A stretch of DNA of 64,000 bases, from NCBI RefSeq assembly GCF_040546595.1, contig NZ_JBEPOB010000001.1:3969001-4033000 (forward strand). Reading direction: 5' to 3'. A program made the position numbers and the translations under genes. Below the pieces are notes generated by a model. The model was not told where the DNA came from and did not search any database. It saw only the letters and a program-made list of their open reading frames with translations. This DNA is from Bosea sp. OAE506 (GTDB lineage Bacteria; Pseudomonadota; Alphaproteobacteria; Rhizobiales; Beijerinckiaceae). Shown piece by piece: positions 33,926-42,139 of the stretch. Within the stretch, counting starts at the first letter, position 1; the number at the start of each line of letters is the position of its first letter.

Positions 33926-34846
33926 TCAGTTGAGCGGGCTGCCGTGGCGCAGATTCAGGATCGCTTCCTTCGGCACCAGCACGGCGAGGCTGCTCTGCCC
34001 GGCGAAGATCAGCTTCTTGTTCGTGGCCTTGGCGCCGAGGAGCAGGAGCAGCGCGCGCCGCCACGCCCCGGCCCATTGCGTGCCGGCGAAGGCGCCGCGC
34101 AGGAAGGGATGGGAATCGGCGAAGGCGACATAGCCCTTGTGGATGCCGGGATCGAGGATGATGCCGAAATCGCGCAGCGAGCCGGCGGCGGCCGAGTCAC
34201 GCATCGCGAGGTCGAGCATCTGGCCGATGGTCATGCCCGAGCGGGCCTCGATCCGCAGCAGATGCCTCAGGCAGCCGGCGGAATCATCCTCCGGCGTCTC
34301 GACCAGCCGCTCGATCGAGAAGCGCCGGAGGTTCGGCAGCGACTTGTCCTTCTCCCAGAGCCGTCGCGCGGCATCGGGGCCATAGACCCGCAGCGCAGTG
34401 CTGATCAGGCGGGAGGCGGTGTCGACCTTGCGGAGCGGCAAGCCCCATGCGGTCAGATCCTCGCCATCGAGATCATGGACCGCGAGGCCCATCTGGCGAA
34501 GCTCCTCCTCCATCCGGTTGAAGGCGAGGATATAGGCTTCCTTGAACTTGGCGGCCTCACGGCCGGTGAAGCCCATGACGAGGAAGACGAAGCCGTCGCG
34601 GGTAAGGTCATAAGCCCGCAACTCGCGGCCCGTGCTGTCACGATACGCACTGAGCGCAAAATTGCGCTCAGTGAATTCCCGGCTGCACTCGAGATCTTCG
34701 ATCGCTCGCAGCACGTCGGCGTGCCGCTTGCCGAAGGCGATCGCCACGTCGCGGCTGTTGGCTACGACACGACCATCCTTGATCGTCAGAACGGGGGCGA
34801 TCACGCCGGGCTCGAAAGTTGTCTGCGTCTGGGTCTGCGTCGTCAT
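33926..34846 (-). CDS. Rha-family phage regulatory protein
   Basis: 306 aa from ATG 34846, which has GGAGG five bases upstream. Residues about 20-110 are the pRha domain: LTIKDGRVVANSRDVAIAFG, KRHADVLRAIEDL, SREFTERNFALSAYRDSTGR and TRDGFVFLVMGFTGREAAKF. Rha proteins are phage regulators that interfere with growth in some hosts (first seen in IHF-deficient cells). The C-terminal 190 residues are a different helical domain ending VPKEAILNLRHGSPLN, not recognised. It lies inside the tail operon, which is unusual, and ends at a strong terminator. Confidence 0.82.
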   Translation of the reverse strand: MTTQTQTQTTFEPGVIAPVLTIKDGRVVANSRDVAIAFGKRHADVLRAIEDLECSREFTERNFALSAYRDSTGRELRAYDLTRDGFVFLVMGFTGREAAKFKEAYILAFNRMEEELRQMGLAVHDLDGEDLTAWGLPLRKVDTASRLISTALRVYGPDAARRLWEKDKSLPNLRRFSIERLVETPEDDSAGCLRHLLRIEARSGMTIGQMLDLAMRDSAAAGSLRDFGIILDPGIHKGYVAFADSHPFLRGAFAGTQWAGAWRRALLLLLGAKATNKKLIFAGQSSLAVLVPKEAILNLRHGSPLN

Positions 34847-34977
34847 CTGTGCCTCCATCGGCTCCGGCCCTGGCAGGCCCGGACCATCGCTACGGGTTCG
34901 CTTTCGCGAGACCGGAGCCGATGAAGCTCTGAATTCCCGCGAGGGTCGTGCCGCCCTGCCAGGGCGGATCGGCATGG

Positions 34978-35334
34978 TCAGAAAGCCCGGGCGGCCAGCG
35001 ACCGGGCAAAGGCGACGAGCAAGTCCACCTCTTCGGAGGAGTCGGCCGCGTGGCGGAGCTGCGCCGCTGCCCAGGCCTGCCGGGCGTAGTGGCCCTTCGG
35101 CTCGCTGGCGGTGGCCGCGGCCATCGCCGCTTCAGCCTGCTCGCCGATCCGGTCGCGCAGATGGGACAGCACCTCGCCCGCCGCGTTACAGACCGCACCC
35201 TCCGCGAATCGCGGCTGGCAAAGCATGGCGTCGATCACCTCGGTAAGCGTCGTTAGCCCCTCATACAGCGCGACCGCCTGATCGGGCGGCATGTCGCGCT
35301 GGTCATCCTGTTGAACCGCCGCCGCCATCGACAT
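34978..35334 (-). CDS. Small helical phage protein, unknown function
   Basis: 118 aa, Ala/Gln/Glu-rich and all-helical by appearance (LTTLTEVIDAMLCQPRFAEG, RIGEQAEAAMAAATAS). A clear ribosome binding site GGAGG stands five bases before ATG 35334. No family recognised. It is divergent from a small HTH gene, and the 69 bp between them carry an inverted repeat, so the pair probably forms a regulated switch. Its leftward transcript would continue into rha. Confidence 0.6.
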   Translation of the reverse strand: MSMAAAVQQDDQRDMPPDQAVALYEGLTTLTEVIDAMLCQPRFAEGAVCNAAGEVLSHLRDRIGEQAEAAMAAATASEPKGHYARQAWAAAQLRHAADSSEEVDLLVAFARSLAARAF

Positions 35335-35364
35335 CGCTTCCTCCGTTGAACGAAAACCGTTCGC

Positions 35365-35383
35365 GTGATAGGAAACATATCAC
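35365..35383. promoter_or_regulatory. Inverted-repeat operator between divergent accessory genes
   Basis: GTGATAggaaacaTATCAC: 6-bp perfect arms with a 7-bp spacer, midway between the divergent starts at 35334 and 35404. It is the natural binding site for the HTH protein encoded at 35404. Confidence 0.55.
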
Positions 35384-35403
35384 TTGGCTGATTGGTGGTC
35401 AAT

Positions 35404-35664
35404 ATGAGTTCACTTGAACCATTTCCGCTCATTTCCGCGCAGCTGCGAGCAGCTAGGGCGCTCGTAGGCTGGACCGCCGAAGACCTCGCCAAGAATGCCG
35501 GCGTAGGCGTTTCGACTGTTCGCAGAGCGGAGACCGCCGAAGGCGCATTGGGTATCAATGCAGCGAACGAAACCGTAATCCGCAGCGCGCTTGAGCGAGC
35601 CGGCGTGATCTTCGTGCCCGAAAACGGCGAGGGCCCCGGCGTCCGGTTGCGCAAAGAGCGCTAG
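35404..35664 (+). CDS. Small XRE-type helix-turn-helix regulator
   Basis: 86 aa. ISAQLRAARALVGWTAEDLA, then KNAGVGVSTVRRAETAEG is a classic XRE helix-turn-helix, followed by NETVIRSALERAGVIFVPEN, the ending common to short regulators of this type in alphaproteobacteria. ATG 35404 has GGTGG upstream. It likely represses its own and the divergent gene through the GTGATA/TATCAC repeat. It lies on the plus strand inside an otherwise leftward structural operon. Confidence 0.85.
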   Translation: MSSLEPFPLISAQLRAARALVGWTAEDLAKNAGVGVSTVRRAETAEGALGINAANETVIRSALERAGVIFVPENGEGPGVRLRKER

Positions 35665-35716
35665 ACAACCACCACGACGCTCATGATGATGCCGCCATCC
35701 TTCTGGAGGGGCTGCT

Positions 35717-35884
35717 ATGCGCGGTGTGGTCATCGCCTTATTGGCGATCGGGTGGGGCGGCCAGGCTGAGGCGCGAAACACGCCTTGCTCCGGCAAGAAA
35801 GGTGGCGTCAGCCACTGCATGGGCAGCTATTTCGTCTGCAAGGATGGGACGACCAGCCAGTCGAAAAAGCCATGCAGCCGCTGA
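35717..35884 (+). CDS. Secreted cysteine-rich micropeptide
   Basis: 55 aa: signal peptide (MRGVVIALLAIGWGGQAEA) then about 35 mature residues with four Cys (TPCSGKKGGVSHCMGSYFVC, ending KKPC). GGAGG lies seven bases before ATG 35717. The Cys spacing and the Gly/Lys content suggest two disulfides. Similar short proteins of unknown function are found in other phage and genomic-island settings. It is expressed away from the tail genes together with the HTH and the next secreted protein, so it may alter the lysogen's envelope. It overlaps the next gene by 13 bp. Confidence 0.7.
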   Translation: MRGVVIALLAIGWGGQAEARNTPCSGKKGGVSHCMGSYFVCKDGTTSQSKKPCSR

Positions 35885-36225
35885 AGGGAATCCTCGCCGC
35901 AGCCCTGTTCGTCCCACTCGCGAGCGCCGCCGGCGCGAGCCTGTCGATCGATCAACGCAATGCGGTTGACCATTTCGCCCAGGTCTCCGTCCTTTCCGAT
36001 CGCTGCCAAGAATACTACGCGAACGATCTTCAGCTGAGCGCAATGATAAAGCGCCACCGTATCGATATGGAGCGAACCGAGGTTGTCGAGTTCAGGCAGG
36101 CCCGCTATCGGCACCACATGGACGCTATGGACGCCTCCGGCGAAACAGTGGGCTGCCTCTCCGGCTGGAACATGTATGGACCCGGCGGGAAAAGCGTTCC
36201 TGGTCTGCTGAAACGCCGCAGCTGA
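35872..36225 (+). CDS. Small exported protein of the accessory island
   Basis: 117 aa with a signal peptide (MQPLKGILAAALFVPLASAA). The mature part has two Cys (SDRCQEYYAND and GCLSGWNM) that could pair, and a charged helix (IKRHRIDMERTEVVEFRQAR). No family recognised. ATG 35872 lies inside the end of the micropeptide gene, which implies translational coupling. Its stop abuts the end of the convergent tape measure gene without a gap, so the island was inserted very precisely. Confidence 0.65.
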   Translation: MQPLKGILAAALFVPLASAAGASLSIDQRNAVDHFAQVSVLSDRCQEYYANDLQLSAMIKRHRIDMERTEVVEFRQARYRHHMDAMDASGETVGCLSGWNMYGPGGKSVPGLLKRRS

Positions 36226-38262
36226 TCAGTTCGGGCCTTGCCTGCCCGTATCAAAGCCGCCCCCTCCACCTCCGAGGGGCGGCACCTTCAGGCCATTCAG
36301 GATCTGCTGCAGCCGTTGCGCCTTGGCGATGGCGCGGTCGAGCGCGTCCTCGCCCGAGCTGATGCCCGTCGCCATGGCCGAACCGGCCGTCTGAGCTGCC
36401 GGGCCGAGCAGCCCGAAGCTGTTGGCGACAGATGAAACCTTGGACTGCACCTCCTCCAGCGGCTGGACGGGGATGTCGATCGCGCCCTTCAGCTCGACGG
36501 GGCGCTTCGGCGGCTGCACGAGGCCCTTCTGGCCCATGCCCTTCGCGAAGGCCGGCTGACCGGAGGTGTCGCTGCGGAATGCTTTTCCACGCCGCGCTTC
36601 GCGATCGGCCTCACGGGCCGCATCGAAGCTGGGCGCGTTGGGCCAGAGCAGATCCGGCGCCTGCTCGGGCGTCGCCGATGCTGCCGTCTTCGGCAGCATC
36701 GGCAGAGGTGGCATCCGCGCGATCTGGTCGCGCTGGAACGCCTTGATCTCCTCTTCCGTCAGATCGAAAGTCGTGACCTTGCCGATGCGCTTGTTGCGCA
36801 GGGCGTCAAGGCGCAGCTGTGCCCGTTCTCGCTGCGGCCCCGTTGTGGCCGCCACGGTCTGCTCGGCTTGGGCGATGTCCTCGTCGAGATTGGCCGCCTC
36901 ATAGGGGTCGCGCGGCTTGCGGTTGGCTCTTTGGCCACGGTCACGAATGCGACTGATGGTCGAGGCATCCTGACCCGCCTGCAGCTCGGTCAGATCGTCC
37001 TGCGGCTTCGGCGCATAGGGCTCGACCGAATCGACGGCGTCCTTCGCCAGGCGCTTCACCGCCGCGCCGAAGCCATCGTCCCGGGCCGCGGCCGCGGCGC
37101 GCTCCATCGACTGCGCCAGCTCGTTGAGCCGGTCGGCGGCGGCCTTGACGATCGGCGCCGTCGCCTCCGCCGCCAGAGCGCCGAGCGCCGTCTTGGCGCG
37201 ATCGGAGGATTCAGCGAAGCGGTCGAAGGTCGCCTGCGCATCGGCGCTGATGCGGATGAAGTCCTTGTCGATCGTGCCCTTGGCGTTCTTAAGCTGGCCC
37301 GTATAGTCCAAGATCTTCTGAAGGTTTTCGAGCAGCGGGCGCATGCCACGCTGCACCTCCATGTCCTTGAACAGCTGCGGCACCTTGGACAGGTCGCCCT
37401 TCAGGGCCTTGTTCGACAGCTCGAGAAAGACGGCGACGAGGTCCTTGCCCTCCTTCCGGGCCTTGGTCATCGCCTTCGGCAGGTCGACGCCCATTTCCTT
37501 GAAGTTCTTGACCGTCTCGTCGCTCTCCATCTTCGAAAAGATGTTCTGCGCCGAGGCGGCGGCCTCCTCGGCCGTGCCGGTGCCGCTGCGGATGACCTGC
37601 AGCATGGCGATCAGGCTGCGCAGACCCTCCTGCCCTGTCCGGCCGACGGCCTTGTAAGCCGGGAGGAGCGAAGGCAAATAGCGGGCCTGGTCCTTCAGCT
37701 CGAACTTGCCGAGCTTGCCGCCCATGGCGAGCGTGTCCTGCGCCTCCGCCAGCCCCTCGATCGAGATCTTCATATGGTCGATCAGGGCGGTCGAGGTGTT
37801 GGCGATATCGTCCACGCCGGCGCCCGAAGCCTGCGCCGTCTTCAGCACGGACGGCATCATCTTCATGGCGTCGGTGAAGTCGCGGCCCGAGGAGGTGATC
37901 GCGTCGAGGCCCTTCTGGGCGGGATCGAACAGTGTCGCCGTGTCGCGTGCGAGATTGCGCAGCTCCTCGGTGCCCTCGCGGGTTTGGCGCACATTGGCGT
38001 CGCCGGTGATGCCGGTGCGCGCCATGGCGCGGTCGACCTCGGCAAAGCGCTTCGAGGCCTGGTTGAGCCCCTGGAGAACACGGCCGCCGGCATAGATGCC
38101 GCCGACAGCCGCGAAGGCGCGCGCGGCCGTCGAACCGAAGGCGGAGGTCGCCTTGGTCTGCTGGGCCCGAAACCGGTCCAGCTCGCGCGCCGCGCCCGTG
38201 AGGCCGGGGCGGAGACGGTTCTGCGCGGTGATCAGCGCCTCGGCGCGGACGGCGACGACCAT
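36226..38262 (-). CDS. Tail tape measure protein
   Basis: 678 aa, short for a tape measure and consistent with a tail of roughly 100 nm. FGSTAARAFAAVGGIYAGGR and the conserved core (ARDTATLFDPAQKGLDAITS, LKTAQASGAGVDDIANTSTA, KARKEGKDLVAVFLELSNKA, PQLFKDMEVQRGM) match the TP901/Mu gp42 tape-measure family. Helical with several hydrophobic patches. It follows the chaperone genes, as in nearly all tailed phages; the -1 frame of the chaperone ends 3 nt before this start. Confidence 0.9.
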   Translation of the reverse strand: MVVAVRAEALITAQNRLRPGLTGAARELDRFRAQQTKATSAFGSTAARAFAAVGGIYAGGRVLQGLNQASKRFAEVDRAMARTGITGDANVRQTREGTEELRNLARDTATLFDPAQKGLDAITSSGRDFTDAMKMMPSVLKTAQASGAGVDDIANTSTALIDHMKISIEGLAEAQDTLAMGGKLGKFELKDQARYLPSLLPAYKAVGRTGQEGLRSLIAMLQVIRSGTGTAEEAAASAQNIFSKMESDETVKNFKEMGVDLPKAMTKARKEGKDLVAVFLELSNKALKGDLSKVPQLFKDMEVQRGMRPLLENLQKILDYTGQLKNAKGTIDKDFIRISADAQATFDRFAESSDRAKTALGALAAEATAPIVKAAADRLNELAQSMERAAAAARDDGFGAAVKRLAKDAVDSVEPYAPKPQDDLTELQAGQDASTISRIRDRGQRANRKPRDPYEAANLDEDIAQAEQTVAATTGPQRERAQLRLDALRNKRIGKVTTFDLTEEEIKAFQRDQIARMPPLPMLPKTAASATPEQAPDLLWPNAPSFDAAREADREARRGKAFRSDTSGQPAFAKGMGQKGLVQPPKRPVELKGAIDIPVQPLEEVQSKVSSVANSFGLLGPAAQTAGSAMATGISSGEDALDRAIAKAQRLQQILNGLKVPPLGGGGGGFDTGRQGPN

Positions 38263-38265
38263 GGC

Positions 38266-38699
38266 TTACCTGTAGAGTTCCGCCCAGCGCGCCAGGCGCG
38301 GCAGGGACATGGCCTCGATCTCGCGGGGGGCTATTCCGGCTTGGGCGAGGGCTCGGATGCGGGCTTCGACCGCTTCCGAGCGTTCGCGAAAAAATCGAGG
38401 ACCGCCTCCTCGATCAGTAGGCCGAGGCCCGCATCGCGCTCGCGGCCGAGGATGTCGGCATCATGCCCGACCATGAGCCGGGGAATCCACTGCCGCAGCA
38501 GCGGGCGGTCGACATAGGGCGTGCCGAGCCCCGCATCGTTGAAGATATAGGCGCGGGGGTCACCCAGCTCCCAGACCTCCCCCGCCGTCGGCGGCCGCAG
38601 ATCGACGAAGCCCTTGGGCTCGGCATGCAAAAGGATCGGCGTGGCGAACCAGATGCGCACCGTGCCATCAGGCAGATCCTCGCGGCGGGGCGCGCTCAC
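38266..38699 (-). CDS. Tail assembly chaperone with programmed -1 frameshift (short and long forms)
   Basis: The zero frame (38699-38331) encodes 122 aa (REDLPDGTVRIWFATPILLH, RPPTAGEVWELGDP) ending SKPASEPSPKPE. At codons 102-104 the bases GAT TTT TTC contain the slippery heptamer T TTT TTC (38394-38388). A -1 slip there continues as RERSEAVEARIRALAQAGIA and EIEAMSLPRLARWAELYR to TAA at 38268-38266, giving a protein of about 144 aa. Such G/GT-type pairs, located directly before the tape measure gene, are conserved in long-tailed phages and act as tape-measure chaperones. The extension ends in the usual helix with a Trp-containing tip. Confidence 0.85.
38388..38394 (-). other. Slippery heptamer for -1 ribosomal frameshifting
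   Basis: Minus strand T TTT TTC in the tail chaperone frame. Both tRNAs can re-pair in the -1 frame. GC-rich sequence follows immediately and could form a stimulatory structure. Confidence 0.75.
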
Positions 38700-39076
38700 C
38701 GCGGCGTCTCCAGATAGCCTTCGGCGACGCCGGTGATGCCGGTGACCTCGCCGGTCATGTCGTCGACCTGCGGGTCGCCGATCAGCGAGGCTCGGCTATA
38801 GGTCCGGTCGACACGCTCGCTGTCATGCAGGAAGGTGAAGGTGACCTTGTCGAAGGCCATCAGTGCGTCGAAGTCGATCCCGACGCCCTCGGCCGTCTTC
38901 GGCTGCAGCGACAGGGCGAAGCGATAGCCCATCGGGGTTTCGGTGCGGTCGACCGTGCCGTCCAGATTGACGACGGATTCGCGGCTGACGCGGGCGGGGT
39001 TGCGGGTCACCGAACCGCGAACCGAAAGGTTCTGGCCGGTCGGCAGGCGGAACTTGATCAGGCCGTAATTCGACAC
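38696..39076 (-). CDS. Tail tube protein
   Basis: 126 aa. Beta-rich protein (NYGLIKFRLPTGQNLSVRGS, LDGTVDRTETPMGYRFALSL, DALMAFDKVTFTFLHDSERV) of the size and position of contractile-tail tube subunits (Mu gpM-like). It polymerises as stacked hexamers inside the sheath. Its stop overlaps the start of the chaperone gene by 4 nt and it follows the sheath gene, the standard order. Confidence 0.85.
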   Translation of the reverse strand: MSNYGLIKFRLPTGQNLSVRGSVTRNPARVSRESVVNLDGTVDRTETPMGYRFALSLQPKTAEGVGIDFDALMAFDKVTFTFLHDSERVDRTYSRASLIGDPQVDDMTGEVTGITGVAEGYLETPR

Positions 39077-39148
39077 GGGCGGCTCCTGGCGCTGGCGATG
39101 ACGAGAGAAGGGTCGCCCGCCGCATCAAGCGGCGGGCGTGAAGGGCGA

Positions 39149-40651
39149 TCAGGCCGCGGCGGGATACTGCGCGTAGATCGTCGCGTTGGCGGCGAGGATG
39201 TCGAGCGGGTTCACCCGGTCGAGGTCCATGCCGATATTGACCCGCGCCGGATTGGAGGCGTCGCGCTCGGCCTTGGCGCGCCGGGCGAACTCGGCCTTGT
39301 TCTCGAACAGCCCGCGATCGACGAGATCGCCATAGAGGGCGATCACATCCGCCTTGATATCGGCCGGGGTCGAGATCGTCGGCAGGTTCGCCGGGTTGGC
39401 GTCCGCCACCGCCTTGTTGGCGTGGCGGTAGCTGAGGCCGGCGCGCATGTAGCGCAGCGCGTGCATGGTCTGGGCGATGGCCTGCACGTCACGGAACACC
39501 GTATCCGGCTGGCCGGCTGCGTTGAGGCGCTGCATCGTCACGCATTTGTCGATGGTGACCTGGCCGACCGAATTGACCTTGAAGGTCGACATGCCCGAGC
39601 CGGCCAGCGTGTTGCGGACGGCATAATTCGGCCAGAGCGTGCGGTCGCGGGGCGGGCGAATGTCCTCGAGGGCGAGGTCAGTCATGTTGCGCGCGGCATT
39701 GCCGTTGGTGTCGTCGGCGAGCCAGGGCAGCTGGCGCGCGGCATATTGCGCGATCCACTCATAGGCTGGCGTCGGCGAGGCGACGATCGCGACCGCCGAG
39801 ACATGGCGATCGTTCTGGGCGAGGCCGTAGGTCGTGTTTTCGCCGGTCGTGCCAACATTGCCGGTGAAGTAATGCCCGTAAAGCTGGGCATTCCAGGCCC
39901 AGCGGCCCGACAGGTCGGAGAAGGCGGCCTTGGCCGCGGTGACGTTGGTCGAATCGCCGAAGGGCGAGATGATCCAGTCGAAGGGTTCGTCACCGAGCGC
40001 CGCCAGCACGGCCGAGACCGAGGCGGCGCCGGTGGCGGCGGTCGGGTTCGCCACCACGATCTTGCCGGCATAGACATTGCCAGGGATGTTGGCGTCGGTG
40101 GTCAGCTCCAGGCCGGCCATCGTCACGCCGGCATGGCGTGCCGTGATCGTCACCACATTGGTGGCGGCAGCCGCGGTGACCGGGAGGCAGGCCTTGGTCA
40201 GCGGATCGACGAAGGCATTGATCGCCGCGGCGAGGTTCGTGGCCGAGGTGTTGACCGCCTCGGAGGCGCCGACGGCCACTGTAATCTTGCGGCCGGCGAT
40301 CTCGAAGGTGCCGGTGCCGCCGGCCGCGGCCATGGCGGTCAGCGTCGCCGTCCAGACGCCCGCCGTGCCGGTGACCGGGACCGAGGCGATCCACAGCTCC
40401 TGCACCGGGGCGGCCCGGCGCGCGACGCGGAACATCTCATAGAGCTGCGAGCCGACGCCGGCGAGCGCGGCAGCGTCCTCGATCGTCGAGCACAGCGTCG
40501 GGGTGTTGTCGGTGAGGCTGCCGGCGCTCGATTTGTGGCCGATGATCAGGCCGCGCGACTGGCTCTGATACTGCCCGCCGGAATTGACCTCGAAGAAAGT
40601 GCCCGGCGCGATCAGGCCACTGCCCGGGATGAAGTTGAACAGCACGGCCAT
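39149..40651 (-). CDS. Tail sheath protein (Mu gpL-like)
   Basis: 500 aa. N-terminal AVLFNFIPGSGLIAPGTFFE and YQSQSRGLIIGHKSS, the insertion domain with VTGTAGVWTATLTAMAAAGG, the DUF-like middle DWIISPFGDSTNVTAAKAAF and the C-terminal FRDVQAIAQTMHALRYMRAG are typical of the Mu-type sheath. It contracts to drive the tube through the envelope. Followed by tube and chaperones. Confidence 0.93.
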   Translation of the reverse strand: MAVLFNFIPGSGLIAPGTFFEVNSGGQYQSQSRGLIIGHKSSAGSLTDNTPTLCSTIEDAAALAGVGSQLYEMFRVARRAAPVQELWIASVPVTGTAGVWTATLTAMAAAGGTGTFEIAGRKITVAVGASEAVNTSATNLAAAINAFVDPLTKACLPVTAAAATNVVTITARHAGVTMAGLELTTDANIPGNVYAGKIVVANPTAATGAASVSAVLAALGDEPFDWIISPFGDSTNVTAAKAAFSDLSGRWAWNAQLYGHYFTGNVGTTGENTTYGLAQNDRHVSAVAIVASPTPAYEWIAQYAARQLPWLADDTNGNAARNMTDLALEDIRPPRDRTLWPNYAVRNTLAGSGMSTFKVNSVGQVTIDKCVTMQRLNAAGQPDTVFRDVQAIAQTMHALRYMRAGLSYRHANKAVADANPANLPTISTPADIKADVIALYGDLVDRGLFENKAEFARRAKAERDASNPARVNIGMDLDRVNPLDILAANATIYAQYPAAA

Positions 40652-40691
40652 GTTTGGCGCTCCTGGTGTTGGAACTGGGATGGGAGGAGGA

Positions 40692-40898
40692 TCAGGCCCT
40701 GGCCTTGCCGGCCGGCGCCTTCTCGGGCTCCGGCGCGGGAGCGTCGATCAGGGTTCCGTCGGCGAGCAGGCCGGCGAAGAAGGGGTCGAGCACCGAGACC
40801 GTGAAGGCCTCGTTCTGCGGCAGGATCGCGCCGGGCACGCCGGGGCGCGGCACGACATGCTCGGGATTCGCCAGAACGACGGATTTGATCAGGCTCAT
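40692..40898 (-). CDS. DUF2635 small tail protein (Mu gp38-like)
   Basis: 68 aa, containing VPRPGVPGAILPQNEAFTVS and LDPFFAGLLADGTLI, the conserved core of DUF2635. Members precede the sheath gene in Mu-like phages. Function unknown. The Pro/Ala/Lys tail (PAPEPEKAPAGKARA) is probably disordered. Confidence 0.85.
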   Translation of the reverse strand: MSLIKSVVLANPEHVVPRPGVPGAILPQNEAFTVSVLDPFFAGLLADGTLIDAPAPEPEKAPAGKARA

Positions 40899-40913
40899 GA
40901 GGGGCTCCGGGCG

Positions 40914-41714
40914 TCAGGGAGAGAGCGTGCCGGCGACATCGCCGACCGGGGGCGTCGGGGCGGCGTTCGCCGCGGGCGGGGCAGCATCGCCGGCCGCGCG
41001 CGCCAGATTGGCGGCGAGGCGGATCTCGTTGAGGTCGGGGAACAGCGCGGGATTGCCGAGGATCTCGGCGAGCCCTGCCGCGATCTGCCCGCCATAGCTT
41101 TCGGCATGCAGCGCTTTCGCCACATCGCGCAGCGGCGCGGGCAGGCGATCGAGCCCCGTCGCGCCGGCCGCCGGCCAGCTTTCGCGCTGGCGGATGGTGC
41201 AGGTCAGCTCCAGCCGCGTCGCCGAAAGCAGAACGCCGGCATCGGCGTCCGAATAGGGCTGGCTTTCGACCTCGCCGATCGTCACCAACACATGGCGCAG
41301 CGGGCCATTCATACGGGCCTCCGCGAGGCGCTGCAGGATCTGATCCTCGATCAGCTCGAGGAAGGCCTTGGCAGCGGCATCGGTCGGGCCGATATCGAAG
41401 ACGGCCTCGCCGCTCTCGCCGCGCACCGCGACCGGCACATGGATCTCGAAGGCGAGCGCCGCCTTTTCGAGGCCGGCGCCGGCAAGGGTCACATCGGACG
41501 CGCTGCCCTGGGCTTCCGTCTTGCCGCCATCGACCGAGACGACGATGACGGGCTTGCCGCCGGCGATCGCGTGCAGCACGTCGGGGCTGTTCTGCGAATC
41601 GAAGACCTGGCCGGCGGCGAAGGTCGGCCAGACCGGCGTCGCCGCCACGTTCTGGGCATAGGGGCTCAGAGCCTCGACCACGGCGAGGCGCAGCGCGGTG
41701 CGGGAGAGCGACAT
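40914..41714 (-). CDS. Tail terminator/completion-type protein
   Basis: 266 aa. LRLAVVEALSPYAQNVAATP and GQVFDSQNSPDVLHAIAGGK, then ALAFEIHVPVAVRGESGEAV and QILQRLAEARMNGPLRHVLV have the alternating strand/helix layout of proteins that cap the tail tube. Residues after about 235 are a Pro/Ala-rich tail. It stands between the head-completion gene and the DUF2635/sheath genes, where the tail terminator (Mu gp37 position) is expected, but it is longer. Family assignment is by position. Confidence 0.6.
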   Translation of the reverse strand: MSLSRTALRLAVVEALSPYAQNVAATPVWPTFAAGQVFDSQNSPDVLHAIAGGKPVIVVSVDGGKTEAQGSASDVTLAGAGLEKAALAFEIHVPVAVRGESGEAVFDIGPTDAAAKAFLELIEDQILQRLAEARMNGPLRHVLVTIGEVESQPYSDADAGVLLSATRLELTCTIRQRESWPAAGATGLDRLPAPLRDVAKALHAESYGGQIAAGLAEILGNPALFPDLNEIRLAANLARAAGDAAPPAANAAPTPPVGDVAGTLSP

Positions 41715-41725
41715 GGGATGTCCGT

Positions 41726-42130
41726 TCAGAGCCGGGCGAGGCCGCAATGCAGGCCGGAAAGGCCATCGGGCATCGGCTCGACAATGCGCCAGCGTTCGCC
41801 CGGACGGTCGGCATAGACCAGCTCGTCACCCTTTTGCGGGCGCCAGGGCAGATCCGCGAGGGCGAAGGTGGCGATGGCTGCGACACCGGCCGCAGCCTGG
41901 CGGAACTGGCCCGGCGGCGTCGGCAGGCCCTGCCCGCCGATCTGCACCCGCTCCGACCATTCCGAGCGGATGACGCGCAGGCCGGAGACGATGGCGCGGC
42001 TGGCATCGGCCACCGGCTTCGCGTTCACGCCCGCCGCGCCGGGCTTCATCGGATAGAGCGTCACCGTGTCGCCGAAGAGCCGCTGTGCGGTGTCGAGCAC
42101 CATCGCGTCGAGGGCGTCGAAAGCGGACAT
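41726..42130 (-). CDS. Head completion/stopper-like protein
   Basis: 134 aa. FDALDAMVLDTAQRLFGDTV with TLYPMKPGAAGV, then DLPWRPQKGDELVYADRPGE and RWRIVEPMPDGLSGLHCGLARL match the small head-tail connector type (gpFII/ATP-binding-sugar-transporter-like superfamily) with an SH3-like barrel. It would seal the portal and receive the tail. Located between a Z-like minor tail gene and the tail terminator candidate. Confidence 0.68.
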   Translation of the reverse strand: MSAFDALDAMVLDTAQRLFGDTVTLYPMKPGAAGVNAKPVADASRAIVSGLRVIRSEWSERVQIGGQGLPTPPGQFRQAAAGVAAIATFALADLPWRPQKGDELVYADRPGERWRIVEPMPDGLSGLHCGLARL

Positions 42131-42139
42131 GGCGGACCT

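Noticed and set aside
38825..40804. 659-codon plus-strand frame opposite sheath and tube genes
   Set aside because: Shadow of structural genes with clear family motifs on the minus strand.
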